This document shows positions 1 through 8,832 of a stretch of DNA of 64,000 nucleotides, piece after piece. The notes beneath the pieces are model-generated. The model worked only from the letters and a program-made list of their open reading frames with translations, was not told the DNA's origin and did no database searches. The stretch's first letter is position 1; each line of letters begins with the position of its first letter. This DNA is from Streptomyces cupreus (GTDB lineage: Bacteria > Actinomycetota > Actinomycetes > Streptomycetales > Streptomycetaceae), in contig NZ_JACMSF010000029.1 of assembly GCF_014257025.1 (NCBI RefSeq), forward strand, positions 39,071 to 103,070, read 5' to 3'. Position numbers and translations under genes: made by a program.

Positions 1-1
1 T

Positions 2-1438
2 CTGGAAGAGTGCCGCAGCCGGGGGCTGCGTCCGCGAGCCGTGGACATCGGCGGCGGATTCGGCGTCAATTACCTCGCCGACCAGGAGCAGTGGGAGCAC
101 TACACAACGCAGCTGACGGAAGCCGTGCTGGGCAGGCGCCCGCCCCTGACCTGGCAGGGCCACGGTTACGGGCTGCGCAGCGAGGCCGGCACGCTGCCGG
201 GAACGCTGGGGCTGTACCCGGCGCACCGGCCGGTCGCCGGTGAGCGGTATCTGGACGAACTGCTGGCGCAACCCGCCGCATCGCTGGGTGGCCGCCCGCT
301 GGCCGCACTGCTGCTGGAGCACCTGTACGACCTGCACATCGAACCGGGGCGGGCCTTGGTGGACCAGTGCGGGATCACGCTGGCGAAGGTGCTGGAGGTA
401 CGTGACTCCGGCGCGGGGGGTGATCTGCTGGTACGGCTGGCGATGAAGGCCGACGACATGGCCCTTGAAGAACACGGCGTGCTGATGGACCCCGTCGTCA
501 TCCCCAAGGACGGCACCGGAGTCCCCGCCGACGCGGAACCCGTGGGTGTTCATCTCTTCGGCACCCTCTGCCTGGAGACCGACATGATCACCCGCAGGAC
601 GGTCTTCCTCCCGCGTAGGCCCGAGCCGGGCGATCTGGTGGCCTTCGCGAACACCGCCGACCGGATGGGGCTGAGCATGGCGACGGCCGAGATGTGGGTG
701 GAACGCTGGGAGCGCCGGCAGCAGCGGTACGCCGTCGGCCGCGAGGAGCGGTTCACGGTGATCGCCGATGTGGTAGAGCACATCACCGCTGACCGGGCGG
801 ACAAGCCTCTCGTGCTCGACCTCGGCTGCGGTCCCGGATCCCTGGCGGCACGGCTGGCCCGGCGGCTTCCGGACGCGGAGATCGTGGCGGTGGACATGGA
901 CCCGCTGCTGCTGGAGCTGGCCCGCACCCAGCACGGCTCTGCCGCCCGTTACGTCGAGGCGGTCGTCGGCGAGCCCGGCTGGATCCAGGCTCTGGGTCTG
1001 GACCGCCCGCTGGACGCGGCCGTCTCCACGACCGGGCTGCACTACCTCACTCCGGACGTCCTGCGCCACACGTATGAACAACTCGCCGCGCTGCTGCGCC
1101 CCGGCGGCGTCCTGGTCAACGGAGATCATCTTGCGCCGGAGGGCAGCCCCGAGGCCGCCGGGCTCGTCGCCCACATCGGACGCCGCCAGGCCGAGCGGCA
1201 GCAGGTGTTCGCCCACGAGGACTGGGACTCCTGGTGGGCGGCCGTGGCCGACGAGCCGGAGCTGACCGACCTCCTCGCCGAACGCCGCCGCCGACAGCCA
1301 CGCAACGGCACGAAGACTGGAACCGGCCCGGGCCTGCCGCTGTCCGCGCATGTACGGCTGCTGCGGCAGGCTGGGTTCACGCATGCCGGTCCGGTCTGGC
1401 AGTACGGCAACAGTTACGTCGTGGTGGCCACCCGTTAG
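2..1438 (+). CDS. PLP fold-III decarboxylase-like / SAM methyltransferase fusion (5' truncated by window edge)
   Basis: The frame is open from base 2, so the N-terminus lies outside the window. The first half is the C-terminal part of an alanine-racemase-fold (fold III) amino-acid decarboxylase. It has the glycine-rich phosphate loop DIGGGF near nt 44 and an EPGRALVDQCG motif near nt 340. The PLP lysine would be upstream and cannot be checked. From about nt 750 a class I methyltransferase follows, with SAM motif VLDLGCGPG (nt ~811), an acidic VAVDMD, and the post-motif LLRPGGVLV. Y4yA-type decarboxylase homologues are the nearest family I recall. The fusion suggests decarboxylation and methylation of one amino-acid-derived substrate; the substrate is unknown. 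It is convergent with the zinc operon. Confidence 0.75.
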   Translation: MEECRSRGLRPRAVDIGGGFGVNYLADQEQWEHYTTQLTEAVLGRRPPLTWQGHGYGLRSEAGTLPGTLGLYPAHRPVAGERYLDELLAQPAASLGGRPLAALLLEHLYDLHIEPGRALVDQCGITLAKVLEVRDSGAGGDLLVRLAMKADDMALEEHGVLMDPVVIPKDGTGVPADAEPVGVHLFGTLCLETDMITRRTVFLPRRPEPGDLVAFANTADRMGLSMATAEMWVERWERRQQRYAVGREERFTVIADVVEHITADRADKPLVLDLGCGPGSLAARLARRLPDAEIVAVDMDPLLLELARTQHGSAARYVEAVVGEPGWIQALGLDRPLDAAVSTTGLHYLTPDVLRHTYEQLAALLRPGGVLVNGDHLAPEGSPEAAGLVAHIGRRQAERQQVFAHEDWDSWWAAVADEPELTDLLAERRRRQPRNGTKTGTGPGLPLSAHVRLLRQAGFTHAGPVWQYGNSYVVVATR

Positions 1439-1474
1439 GCGAAGCACTTCCACGGCACTCGCGTCCGGTGAACG

Positions 1475-1511
1475 CGACGGCCGGCCCCCGTGATGCGTGG
1501 GCCGACCGTCG
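1475..1511. terminator. Bidirectional hairpin terminator between convergent genes
   Basis: CGACGGCCGGCCC (1475-1487) pairs with GGGCCGACCGTCG (1499-1511): 13 bp with one mismatch and an 11-nt loop. It sits between the stops at 1438 (+) and 1517 (-), as expected for a shared terminator. Confidence 0.6.
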
Positions 1512-1516
1512 GAGTG

Positions 1517-2389
1517 TCACCGTCCGGCGGGCAGGGGGGCGGCGCCGTCCGGGCGTCGGACGAGCTTCGCCAGGAGCCCATGCCGGGGTGCCAGGCACCA
1601 GGTGAGGAAGAACAGACCGGTGAGCACCACTACCACGGAGCCGCCCGCGGCGAGGTCGTAGGCGTACGACACGTACAGGCCCGCGACGCTGCCCGCGCAG
1701 CCGATGAGCGATGCCAGCAGGGTCATCGCCCACAGCCGTTCGGTGAGCATGCGGGCGGTGGCGGCGGGGGTGATGAGCAGGGCGAGGACGAGGATGTTGC
1801 CGACTGCTTCCAGGGACATCACGATCGTCGTGGTGACGACGACGTAGAGCGCCAGGTCAAGGCGGAATACCGGCAGGCCCGTGGCGCGTGCCGTTTCGCG
1901 GTCGAGACTGACGGCGACCAATTCCTTGCCGATCGCCAGCACCACGAGGACGAGTACGGCACCGATGGCGGCCACGGTCCATACGTCCGTCGTACTCACC
2001 GCCAGAACCTGTCCGAACAGGAAGGAGGACAAGTCCGTCGTCCAGCTGTCCCTGGTGGAGACCAGGACGATGCCGAGGCCGAAGGCGAAGGCGAAGAAGA
2101 CGCCGATGACGGTGTCCTCCTTCAGCCGCCGGTTCTGGGAGACGAAGGCGATCAACACTGCGGTGGTGATGCCGGCCGCGGCGCCGCCGAGCAGGAGGTT
2201 GCCCTCGAAGGCGTAGGCGAGCGCGACGCCCGGGAAGGCCGAGTGGGCGACCGCGTCACCGATGAACGCCATGCCGCGCAGCACGACGTACACGCCGACG
2301 ACGCCGCACACCAGGCCGATGATCGCGGCGACGGTGAACGCCCTTTGCATGAAGGGCAGTTGCCACGGGTCGGTGAGGAACTCGATCAC
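1517..2389 (-). CDS. Anchored-repeat-type metal ABC transporter, permease
   Basis: A 290-aa, strongly hydrophobic ABC-3 (ZnuB/MntB) family permease with about eight to nine membrane segments. Family features include FIGDAVAHSAFPGVALAYAF near the N-terminus and GNILVLALLITPAATARML near residue 200. It would form the membrane channel for zinc (or manganese) import with the adjacent ATPase. The GTG start at 2389 overlaps the ATPase stop (GTGA). Its neighbours carry anchored-repeat domains, which matches the known actinobacterial anchored-repeat ABC transporter cluster. It is the last gene of the operon that starts at 8593. Confidence 0.9.
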   Translation of the reverse strand: MIEFLTDPWQLPFMQRAFTVAAIIGLVCGVVGVYVVLRGMAFIGDAVAHSAFPGVALAYAFEGNLLLGGAAAGITTAVLIAFVSQNRRLKEDTVIGVFFAFAFGLGIVLVSTRDSWTTDLSSFLFGQVLAVSTTDVWTVAAIGAVLVLVVLAIGKELVAVSLDRETARATGLPVFRLDLALYVVVTTTIVMSLEAVGNILVLALLITPAATARMLTERLWAMTLLASLIGCAGSVAGLYVSYAYDLAAGGSVVVVLTGLFFLTWCLAPRHGLLAKLVRRPDGAAPLPAGR

Positions 2390-3129
2390 GCTACGGCTCC
2401 GATCGCGCGGTCGAGGCCGAAGGCCCGCAGCATCTGGTCGGGGTCGGCGAGGATGTCGGGGCCGCCCTCGGCGACGACCGTGCGGTTGATCAGCGCCACC
2501 CGGTGGCAGGTGCGGGCGGCGGCCGCCAGGTCGTGGGTGGTCATCAGCAACGCCCTGCCCTCCGTGGCCAGTCGGCCGAACAGCTCGTTCAGGAGGTCCT
2601 GGGTGGGGACGTCGACTCCGGTGAACGGCTCGTCGAGGAGCAGGATGCGCGGGCCTGCGGCCAGGGCGCGGGCCACCAGGACCCGCTGCCGCTGGCCGCC
2701 GGACAGCTCGCCGATCGGGCGCCGACGCAGGTCGGCGAGCCCAGTCAGCTCCAGTGCCTCGTCCACCGCGGCCCGGTCGGCCGCGCCCGGGCGGCGCAGC
2801 CAGCCCATCTGCCGGGTACGGCCGGTGAGGACGGCGCCCGCGATGTCGATGGGGAAGTCCCAGGCGAACTCGTGCCGTTGCGGCACGTACCCGATGCTCC
2901 GCCCGCCGCGCCGCCCGGTCCGGCCTTCGACGGCCACATCTCCGCCAGCCAGCGGAACGAGCCCGAGCACGGCGCGCAGGAGGGTCGTCTTGCCGGCGCC
3001 GTTCGGGCCGATGAGGCCGACCAGCTCGCCTGCGTCGACGGTCAGGTCGGCCTTCTCCAGGGCCGTACGTCCGCCGAGGACGACGGTCGCACCGGCGACC
3101 CGCAGCAGCGGGTCCGCGCTGTCAGCCAC
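2386..3129 (-). CDS. Anchored-repeat-type metal ABC transporter, ATP-binding subunit
   Basis: A 247-aa cytoplasmic ABC ATPase of the zinc/manganese class. It has Walker A GPNGAGKTT (residue ~45), Q-loop YVPQRHEFAWDFP, signature ELSGGQRQRV, Walker B ILLLDEPF and an H-loop TTHDL. The GTG start at 3129 overlaps the end of the surface-protein gene. The frame is open further upstream to 3357, but that part only reads through the neighbour. It energises the permease at 1517-2389. Confidence 0.92.
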   Translation of the reverse strand: MADSADPLLRVAGATVVLGGRTALEKADLTVDAGELVGLIGPNGAGKTTLLRAVLGLVPLAGGDVAVEGRTGRRGGRSIGYVPQRHEFAWDFPIDIAGAVLTGRTRQMGWLRRPGAADRAAVDEALELTGLADLRRRPIGELSGGQRQRVLVARALAAGPRILLLDEPFTGVDVPTQDLLNELFGRLATEGRALLMTTHDLAAAARTCHRVALINRTVVAEGGPDILADPDQMLRAFGLDRAIGAVA

Positions 3130-4663
3130 GTGCGGTCCTCCTGCGCCGGGCGGCCAGGAAGGCCACGGCTCCCACTGCGGTGAGCGCGGCAGCGGCCGAG
3201 CCCAGGAGGACGGGCTGACCGGCGCCGGTGGAGGCCATCGAGCCGTCGGTGTCGTCGGTCGAAGAGCCGCCCGTGGAGCCGGAGTCGGTGGCGGAGCCTG
3301 GCGTGTCCGAAGAAGAGGAGCCGGACGTCCCGGAGGTTCCCTTCCCCGAGCCGTCACCTGGCGTCACGGTGCCGGGGTCGGTGTCGCCGACCGCGAACGT
3401 CACCGTCTCCGTGTCGGAGACCTTTGTGCCGTTCGCCAGCGTGCCGCTCATCTTGAAGGTGAGCCGGTACGTCCCCTGCTTGGTGAACGCCCATCCGCCG
3501 TGTGCGTGCGTGTTGGCGGGCACGTCGAAGGAGTCCGGTACCCCGTCCTTGCTGTTGAACAGGACGTTCGCGCCCGACATCGCGTCGTACGTGTAGAGGG
3601 CGTAGGTCCCCGGACCGTCGACCTTGGTGAGTGAGAACTCCACGCCTGACTTGGTCACCCCGGCCTTGATGTTGTCCGTCGACCAGCCGGGCCACAGCAG
3701 CCCCTCTTGCTGCACCTGATCGAGCAGCCACACCGGGTCGCCTTCCTTGCCGAGGAATGCGAAGTCGTCGCCTGCCGGGAGGGTGTTCTTCGCCGCGGGC
3801 TTGACGTGCAGCACCACGGAGGAGGGCTCGCGCCAGGTGGTCTTCCCGGAGACGGTGCCGTCCTTGAGGTGGATCTGCAGCTTGTTGTCGACGACGCGGG
3901 CGGCGAAGTCGACATGACCCTCGTCGAGGACCTTCCTGTCGGACACCACATCGGCGGATGCCGTGGTGGCGGCGAGGGCGGTGCGTCGCTCGGCCTCGGC
4001 CACCTGGGTAACAGCCTTCCCGGCCGCCGGCATCGGCTGCGCCTCCTTGGAGGCTTCCCCGGTGGGAGTCTCCTCGGCGACCGGCTCCTCGGCGACCGTG
4101 TCCTCTCCGTCCGCTGTGTCCCCGACCAGCACCGTGTACACGGTCCCGACGGACAGTTCCCGCCCGTCCGCGGCCGTGGCCTCGGCGGTGAGGATGACCC
4201 GGTACGTGCCGTCCTGGCTGAACTCCCAGCGGGTGCCGCCCACTTGGCCCACCGGCAGCTCGCGCTCGTCACGTACATCGTCCGCACTGTCGAACAGCAG
4301 CGCGTCCTCGGCGCCGCCGCGTTCCCGCCCGTCCTCGGCCGAGTACACCTTGAGGTCACCGGGACCGTCGAGCCCGGTCAGCGACCACCGCACGGTGTCT
4401 CCGGTCACCGTGCCCTCGGGTACGCCGGTGGTGTCCCACCCGGGTGCCGAGGCGTCTGCCACGCCCGCGCCGCCGACCTCGATCACATGGGCGCCCTCGG
4501 CCGGATCGAGGGTCAGCATCCCCTCCGCATAAGCGATACGGCCGAGTCCGGGCCCTCCCGCCCGCGTCGTACCGTCGTCGGCGAGGGCGACGCCGCCCCC
4601 GGCCAGGGTGGCCGCGAGCACGACCGCCACGGCGACCCGCTGAACCCTTCGCATGCCCCTCAT
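3122..4663 (-). CDS. Wall-anchored surface protein with ABC-transporter-associated repeats
   Basis: A 513-aa secreted protein. An N-terminal signal peptide (RVQRVAVAVVLAATLAGG) is followed by two divergent anchored-repeat domains (about residues 50-180 and 245-420). Domain 2 shows GHVDFAARVV, WLLDQVQQEG, LLWPGWSTDNI and THAHGGWAFTKQGTYRL. A Ser/Thr/Gly/Asp-rich spacer leads to MASTGAG, a hydrophobic segment and an RRRR tail, which is a sortase substrate end. The repeats belong to the actinobacterial family found with metal ABC transporters. A role in extracellular zinc capture is inferred. The ATG start overlaps the stop of the binding-protein gene (ATGA). Confidence 0.85.
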   Translation of the reverse strand: MRGMRRVQRVAVAVVLAATLAGGGVALADDGTTRAGGPGLGRIAYAEGMLTLDPAEGAHVIEVGGAGVADASAPGWDTTGVPEGTVTGDTVRWSLTGLDGPGDLKVYSAEDGRERGGAEDALLFDSADDVRDERELPVGQVGGTRWEFSQDGTYRVILTAEATAADGRELSVGTVYTVLVGDTADGEDTVAEEPVAEETPTGEASKEAQPMPAAGKAVTQVAEAERRTALAATTASADVVSDRKVLDEGHVDFAARVVDNKLQIHLKDGTVSGKTTWREPSSVVLHVKPAAKNTLPAGDDFAFLGKEGDPVWLLDQVQQEGLLWPGWSTDNIKAGVTKSGVEFSLTKVDGPGTYALYTYDAMSGANVLFNSKDGVPDSFDVPANTHAHGGWAFTKQGTYRLTFKMSGTLANGTKVSDTETVTFAVGDTDPGTVTPGDGSGKGTSGTSGSSSSDTPGSATDSGSTGGSSTDDTDGSMASTGAGQPVLLGSAAAALTAVGAVAFLAARRRRTARG

Positions 4664-6195
4664 CAGGCGTCCTCCCTCAGGCACTTGGCGAGCTCGGTCG
4701 CGTTGTGCCGCATCATCGATACGTAGTCGTGGACCTCGTCGTCGAACGAGTCGCCGTAGATCGTGCAGATCCCGACCCCCTCGTCCTCGGCGACCCGGCG
4801 CAGCACGTCGGCCCGCGCCGCGAGGTTCGGTTCCAGGAACACCGACGGGACCTTCTTCTCCCGGATGGTGTCGCCGAGTTCCTCCACCTCGGCCGCGCTC
4901 GGCTCCTGGTTGGGCACGGGCACGACGAAGCCCGCGACCTCCATGCCGTACGCCTTGGCGAGATACCCGAAGGCGTCGTGGGTGGTAATCAGCTTGCGGT
5001 TCTGCTCCGGCACGGTGGCGAGCTTCTTGGCGACCTCCTCGTCCAGGGCGCCGAGGGTCTTCAGATAGGCGGCGGCGTTCTTTTCGTACGTCGCCTTCCC
5101 GTCCGGGTCCGCCTTGATCAGCTCGGCCTCGATCCGCCGGACGTACGCCGCCGCGTTGGCGACGTCCGCCCAGGCGTGCGGGTCCATGTCGCCGTGCACG
5201 TGCTTGCCGATGACGGCCTGCGGCAGTACCCACAGCTCGTCGCCCGCCTCGCCGAGGAAGGAGTACGGCTTCTCCTTCGGCACGGTCTCCTTGGCCCGGT
5301 CAGGCACATTGAGCACCACGTCATCGGCTGCGAGCCGCGCCGGTTCGCCGCTGGTGTCGTCGTCGGCGCGGACGTACACCTTCCCGGTCTCGGCGTTGAG
5401 CGCGACATCGGCGTGCCCGCCGTCGAGCACGGTTGCCCCCGCGGGCACCTCTGCGTCGTCGCCGACGGTGAAGGTGAAGGTGCCGCTGCCGATGTCCTCG
5501 GTCTTCCCGTCGAGGGTCTCGGTCCGCCCCTCGACAGTCAGCCAGTACGTTCCGGGCTCGCTGAACGCCCAGTTGACGTGCGTGTGCGCCTCGGGCGGCA
5601 GGGTGAAGGAGTCGGCGCCGTCGAGGCCGTCGGCGGAGTCGATGTACACCTGAGGCTTGCCGAGCGTGTCGGTGAGATACACGCACAGCTCGCCGGGCCC
5701 TTCCAGCTTCGTGGCCGTCGTACGGACCTGGGAGCCGTCTCCGGCGACCTCGCCCTCTACGGCCCAGCCGAGCCACAGCACGTCCAGCCCGAGGTCCTCC
5801 TCCAGCTTGATCACCGTGCCGCCGTACTGCTCCAGCTTCTCGGCGATCTCGATCTTCGGGACGGACTTACGGGCGTTGCTGTGGACCATCTTCATGATCC
5901 CGGGCTCTTCGAGCAGCAGCCCGTTGCTGAACACGACGTCGGCCTTGGCGACCTTGGCCGCGTCGCCGGGGCTGGGCTCGTAGGAGTGCGGGTCGCCGTG
6001 GTGCGGCACGATCGAGGTGACGTCGACGCGGTCGCCGCCGACCTGCTCGACAAGGTCGGCGATGATCCCGGTGGTCGTCGACACCGTCAACTCCGCATCG
6101 GACGATCCGGTTTGAAGTCCGCTGCACCCGGAGAGCAGGGCGCTCGCCGCGACCAGCGCGACGGTGGCGGTGGTACGTCTGGGGTGGCCCCGCAT
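4663..6195 (-). CDS. Zinc-binding lipoprotein with inserted anchored-repeat domain
   Basis: A 510-aa ZnuA/cluster A-I substrate-binding protein with lipobox ALLSGC near residue 23. Candidate metal ligands are visible: GDPHSYEP (His), GDMDPHAWADV (His), TTHDAFGYL (His) and IYGDSFDDEV (Asp). Ordinary ZnuA proteins are about 300-330 aa. Here about 170 residues (roughly 125-300) of the surface-repeat domain are inserted between the first and second ligand motifs, including HTHVNWAFSEPGTYWL and VLDGGHADV. The ATG at 6195 is preceded by a GGAGG-type ribosome-binding site. This matches the anchored-repeat substrate-binding protein family and supplies the partner of the permease and ATPase. Confidence 0.9.
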   Translation of the reverse strand: MRGHPRRTTATVALVAASALLSGCSGLQTGSSDAELTVSTTTGIIADLVEQVGGDRVDVTSIVPHHGDPHSYEPSPGDAAKVAKADVVFSNGLLLEEPGIMKMVHSNARKSVPKIEIAEKLEQYGGTVIKLEEDLGLDVLWLGWAVEGEVAGDGSQVRTTATKLEGPGELCVYLTDTLGKPQVYIDSADGLDGADSFTLPPEAHTHVNWAFSEPGTYWLTVEGRTETLDGKTEDIGSGTFTFTVGDDAEVPAGATVLDGGHADVALNAETGKVYVRADDDTSGEPARLAADDVVLNVPDRAKETVPKEKPYSFLGEAGDELWVLPQAVIGKHVHGDMDPHAWADVANAAAYVRRIEAELIKADPDGKATYEKNAAAYLKTLGALDEEVAKKLATVPEQNRKLITTHDAFGYLAKAYGMEVAGFVVPVPNQEPSAAEVEELGDTIREKKVPSVFLEPNLAARADVLRRVAEDEGVGICTIYGDSFDDEVHDYVSMMRHNATELAKCLREDA

Positions 6196-6226
6196 GGGGC
6201 TCCTCCTTCTCTCGAACACGACAATG

Positions 6227-6276
6227 CCGCGTACGACGGACCGGGTGGCTGCCATGCGCCGGTCCGTCGTACGCGG
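6227..6276 (-). terminator. Perfect 18-bp stem-loop inside the zinc operon
   Basis: CCGCGTACGACGGACCGG (6227-6244) and its exact reverse complement (6259-6276) are separated by 14 nt. It begins 6 nt after the stop of the 6282 gene and 30 nt before the binding-protein start. It could be an intra-operon terminator, attenuator or mRNA-processing stem that lowers expression of the downstream genes. Confidence 0.7.
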
Positions 6277-6281
6277 AGCTT

Positions 6282-7952
6282 TCACTGAGCGGTACGGCGA
6301 CGTCGTACGAACAACACCGCACCGCCACCCACCAGCAGGGCGGTCACCGCGATGCCCGCGATCACACCGACCTGCGCGCCGGTGGAGGCGAGGCCGCCGG
6401 TCGCCGAGGTTCCGCTGGTGCTGCCCCTGCCGCCCGTCGACGAACTTCCGCCGGTACCAGACGAGCCGGAGCCCGGGTCGGTTGCCGGGGCCGAGGCGCT
6501 CGGCGAGTCGGACGCGGACTCCGACGGGGACGCGGTCGCGGTCGGCGTCGCGGAGGCCGATTCCGACGGGGTGGCCGTCGGCTCGTCCCCCTCACCCGGC
6601 GGCACGGTCGACGGATCCACGTCGTCCCCGACCACCCAGGCGATGGTCTCCGTGTCACTGACCTTCGTGCCGTCGGCGAGAGTCGTGCTGACCGTGAAGG
6701 TGGTGCGGTAGACGCCCTCGGCACCGAACACCCAGTCGAAGTGGCTGTGCGTGCCCGCACCCAGGGTGTGGGCGTCGGGCAGACCGTCACCACTGTTGAG
6801 CGAGACGACCGGGACGCCCATCGCGCCGTTGTGGAACATCGCGATGTTTCCGGGGCCCTGCACGGAGTCCAGCCGGAAGGAGACGCGGCCGTCGAGGTCG
6901 GCCTTGGCGAACTCCGTGGTGTTCCAGCCCGGCCACACGATGCCGGCGTTTTGCTGCAGCGGCAGCCACCACACCGCGTCACCCGGCGTGCCGAGGAACT
7001 CGTACCCCTCCGGGATCTTCCGTTTGGCCGCGGGCCGTACATGCATGACGACCTTGCCCGGCTCGTACCACTTGTGGTTGAGCTCGGTGCCCTCCTTGAT
7101 CTGGAACTCCAGGTCGCCGTCTGCCGGACGTGCCGCGAGGTCGACGTGACCCTCGGCGATGACGTGTGCCGCCGGAGCGGTGGGCGACGGGCTCGCGGTC
7201 GCCGAGCCGGTCGGCGAATCGGTCGGGGAAGCCGTCGGAGTGGAGCCGTCACCGGGCAGGACGGTCGACGGGTCGACGTCGTCGCCCACCACTACGGCCA
7301 GTGTCTCGGTGTCCGACGAGCCGCCGCTCGTCACGGTGAAGGTGAGCCGGTAGACGCCCTCCGCGGTGAACTGCCAGATGGGCAGCAGCCGTTCCTCGTC
7401 GCCCGGCAGAGTGAAGGTGCGCTGAACGGAGGCCGAGCTGCCGAGATAGGCGGTCGCCGGAGCATTGGCGTTGTCCATCTCGCGGGTGTACAGGGCCAGA
7501 CCGAAGTCTCCGGGACCTTCGTACCCGGACAGCGTGACCTCGGTGGCGCCTCCCGCCGCGGAGCCGTTCCAGCCCGGCTCGGGCGCGAAGATGTTCTCCG
7601 CCTCCCAGCCATTGAGCTGCCAGGAGTCCATGTTCGTCGTGCCGAGAGCCGTGGCCACCGGGTCAGCGGTGTACTGCAGGGAGGACGCCGGGGCGTGCAG
7701 CACGAGCTGGGACGGCTCGCGCACGACCGTCGTGTCGCCACTGCGGTCGTCGATCTGCAACTCCAGCTTCCCGTCGACCAGTCGGGGCGTGACATCGAGC
7801 TCGCCGTCGTCCAGGACGACGGCACCGCCGGCGGCGCGGGCGTTCCCGCTGCCGCCGGCGACCAGCCCTGCCGCGCCCAGGAGCACCGCGGTCGCCGCGA
7901 TGAGCGCCGCACTTGTGACGGCGCGTCTGTCGCGCGTCAGGGCCCGGATCAT
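6282..7952 (-). CDS. Two-module sortase-anchored surface protein (LASTG tail)
   Basis: A 556-aa secreted protein with a signal peptide (residues 1-40). Two copies of the anchored-repeat domain (about 45-240 and 265-440) are separated by Thr/Ser/Pro linkers. Diagnostic motifs include VVLDDGELDV, WNGSAAGGATEVTLSGYEG, GHVDLAARPA, GIVWPGWNTTEF and THSHFDWVFGAEGVYR. The C-terminus is GGLASTGAQ, then a membrane segment and RRRRTAQ. LAxTG is the recognition motif of actinobacterial class E sortases, so covalent attachment to peptidoglycan is likely. Its ATG overlaps the stop of the upstream secreted repeat gene. Confidence 0.85.
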   Translation of the reverse strand: MIRALTRDRRAVTSAALIAATAVLLGAAGLVAGGSGNARAAGGAVVLDDGELDVTPRLVDGKLELQIDDRSGDTTVVREPSQLVLHAPASSLQYTADPVATALGTTNMDSWQLNGWEAENIFAPEPGWNGSAAGGATEVTLSGYEGPGDFGLALYTREMDNANAPATAYLGSSASVQRTFTLPGDEERLLPIWQFTAEGVYRLTFTVTSGGSSDTETLAVVVGDDVDPSTVLPGDGSTPTASPTDSPTGSATASPSPTAPAAHVIAEGHVDLAARPADGDLEFQIKEGTELNHKWYEPGKVVMHVRPAAKRKIPEGYEFLGTPGDAVWWLPLQQNAGIVWPGWNTTEFAKADLDGRVSFRLDSVQGPGNIAMFHNGAMGVPVVSLNSGDGLPDAHTLGAGTHSHFDWVFGAEGVYRTTFTVSTTLADGTKVSDTETIAWVVGDDVDPSTVPPGEGDEPTATPSESASATPTATASPSESASDSPSASAPATDPGSGSSGTGGSSSTGGRGSTSGTSATGGLASTGAQVGVIAGIAVTALLVGGGAVLFVRRRRTAQ

Positions 7953-8593
7953 GAGGTGACGTTGAAGGTGAAGGTCTCGGTGGCGGACTCCGTCACACCG
8001 CCGACCGTGCCCCGGACGCGAAACGTGAGCTGGTAGGTGCCGGCCTCTTCGAAGGCCCAGTTGGCGTGGTTGTGCGTGCCGACAGCGAAGGTCCTGGACT
8101 TGAAGCTGGTCGTGCTGGTGTCACTGTCGAACCAGCGGGCGCAGCTGCCCGCGTAGATGCTGAAGTCCTCGGTGGCGGCACCGTTGCGGGTGGCGCTGAC
8201 CAGGGTGTACGTGACGTTGTTGTTGGCGAAGACCCCGGTGGTGAGGTGCTCGGTGGAGATGCCCGGGAAGAGCACCCCGGCGGCGTCGGCCTCGACCTCG
8301 GTGTCCGGCAGCAGCCAGACCTGGCTGCCGGAGCCGAGGAAGCCGCAGCCCGGGTTGGCTACCTTCGCGGCCGCCGGCACCGAGAAGGTCACATCGACCG
8401 GGTCGTACTCGGTGTTCGTCTCCTCGTCGTGGACGTGCAGGTGCAGGTCGGCGCCGTCCCACTCGGCGTCGAGGACGTCGACGTGTCCGCTGCTCAGGGT
8501 GGTGGCGGCAAAGGCGGAAGTGTTGAGACCGGCCGTGGCGAGCGCGGCGGCGGCGATGCCGGTGACGGTCAGCAGGCGTCTGCGGGTACGCAA
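7949..8593 (-). CDS. Secreted single-module anchored-repeat protein, first gene of the zinc operon
   Basis: A 214-aa protein with a signal peptide (VTGIAAAALATAGLNTSAFA) and a single repeat domain: SGHVDVLDAEW, GCGFLGSGSQVWLLPDTEV, GVLFPGISTEHL and THNHANWAFEEAGTYQL. It has no sortase tail or membrane anchor, so it may be released or bound to its anchored siblings. It lies 49 bp downstream of a Zur box and heads the run 8593-1517. Zinc-repressed expression of the whole operon is inferred. Confidence 0.82.
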   Translation of the reverse strand: MRTRRRLLTVTGIAAAALATAGLNTSAFAATTLSSGHVDVLDAEWDGADLHLHVHDEETNTEYDPVDVTFSVPAAAKVANPGCGFLGSGSQVWLLPDTEVEADAAGVLFPGISTEHLTTGVFANNNVTYTLVSATRNGAATEDFSIYAGSCARWFDSDTSTTSFKSRTFAVGTHNHANWAFEEAGTYQLTFRVRGTVGGVTESATETFTFNVTS

Positions 8594-8641
8594 GAGAAAC
8601 CCCCATGGGTCATGTTCATGCCCCCTCGGGCACGTACAAGA

Positions 8642-8656
8642 TGATAATCATTTTCA
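8642..8656 (-). promoter_or_regulatory. Zur box
   Basis: TGATAATCATTTTCA reads on the minus strand as TGAAAATGATTATCA. It is a near-perfect match to the Streptomyces Zur consensus (TGAAAATGATTTTCA type). It lies 49 bp upstream of the first gene of the anchored-repeat operon. Confidence 0.85.
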
Positions 8657-8832
8657 TAAAGGGCTGGCAATGGGATTGCCGTGATGTCTGGAGGCATGGA
8701 CGGCGGCGAGTGACGCAGGGGCGCTGTAGGTGGGCCCTCGACCGGATGCGGGGCCGAGGACGCAGGTGTTCGGCGGCACCCTCACTGCTGACGAGGGAGA
8801 TCAGATGCCAGAAGGCAAGGCGCAAGTGCTGG

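Noticed and set aside
1490..3634. A 714-codon plus-strand frame across the permease and ATPase
   Set aside because: Antisense shadow of two genes with full family motifs; no recognisable domain.
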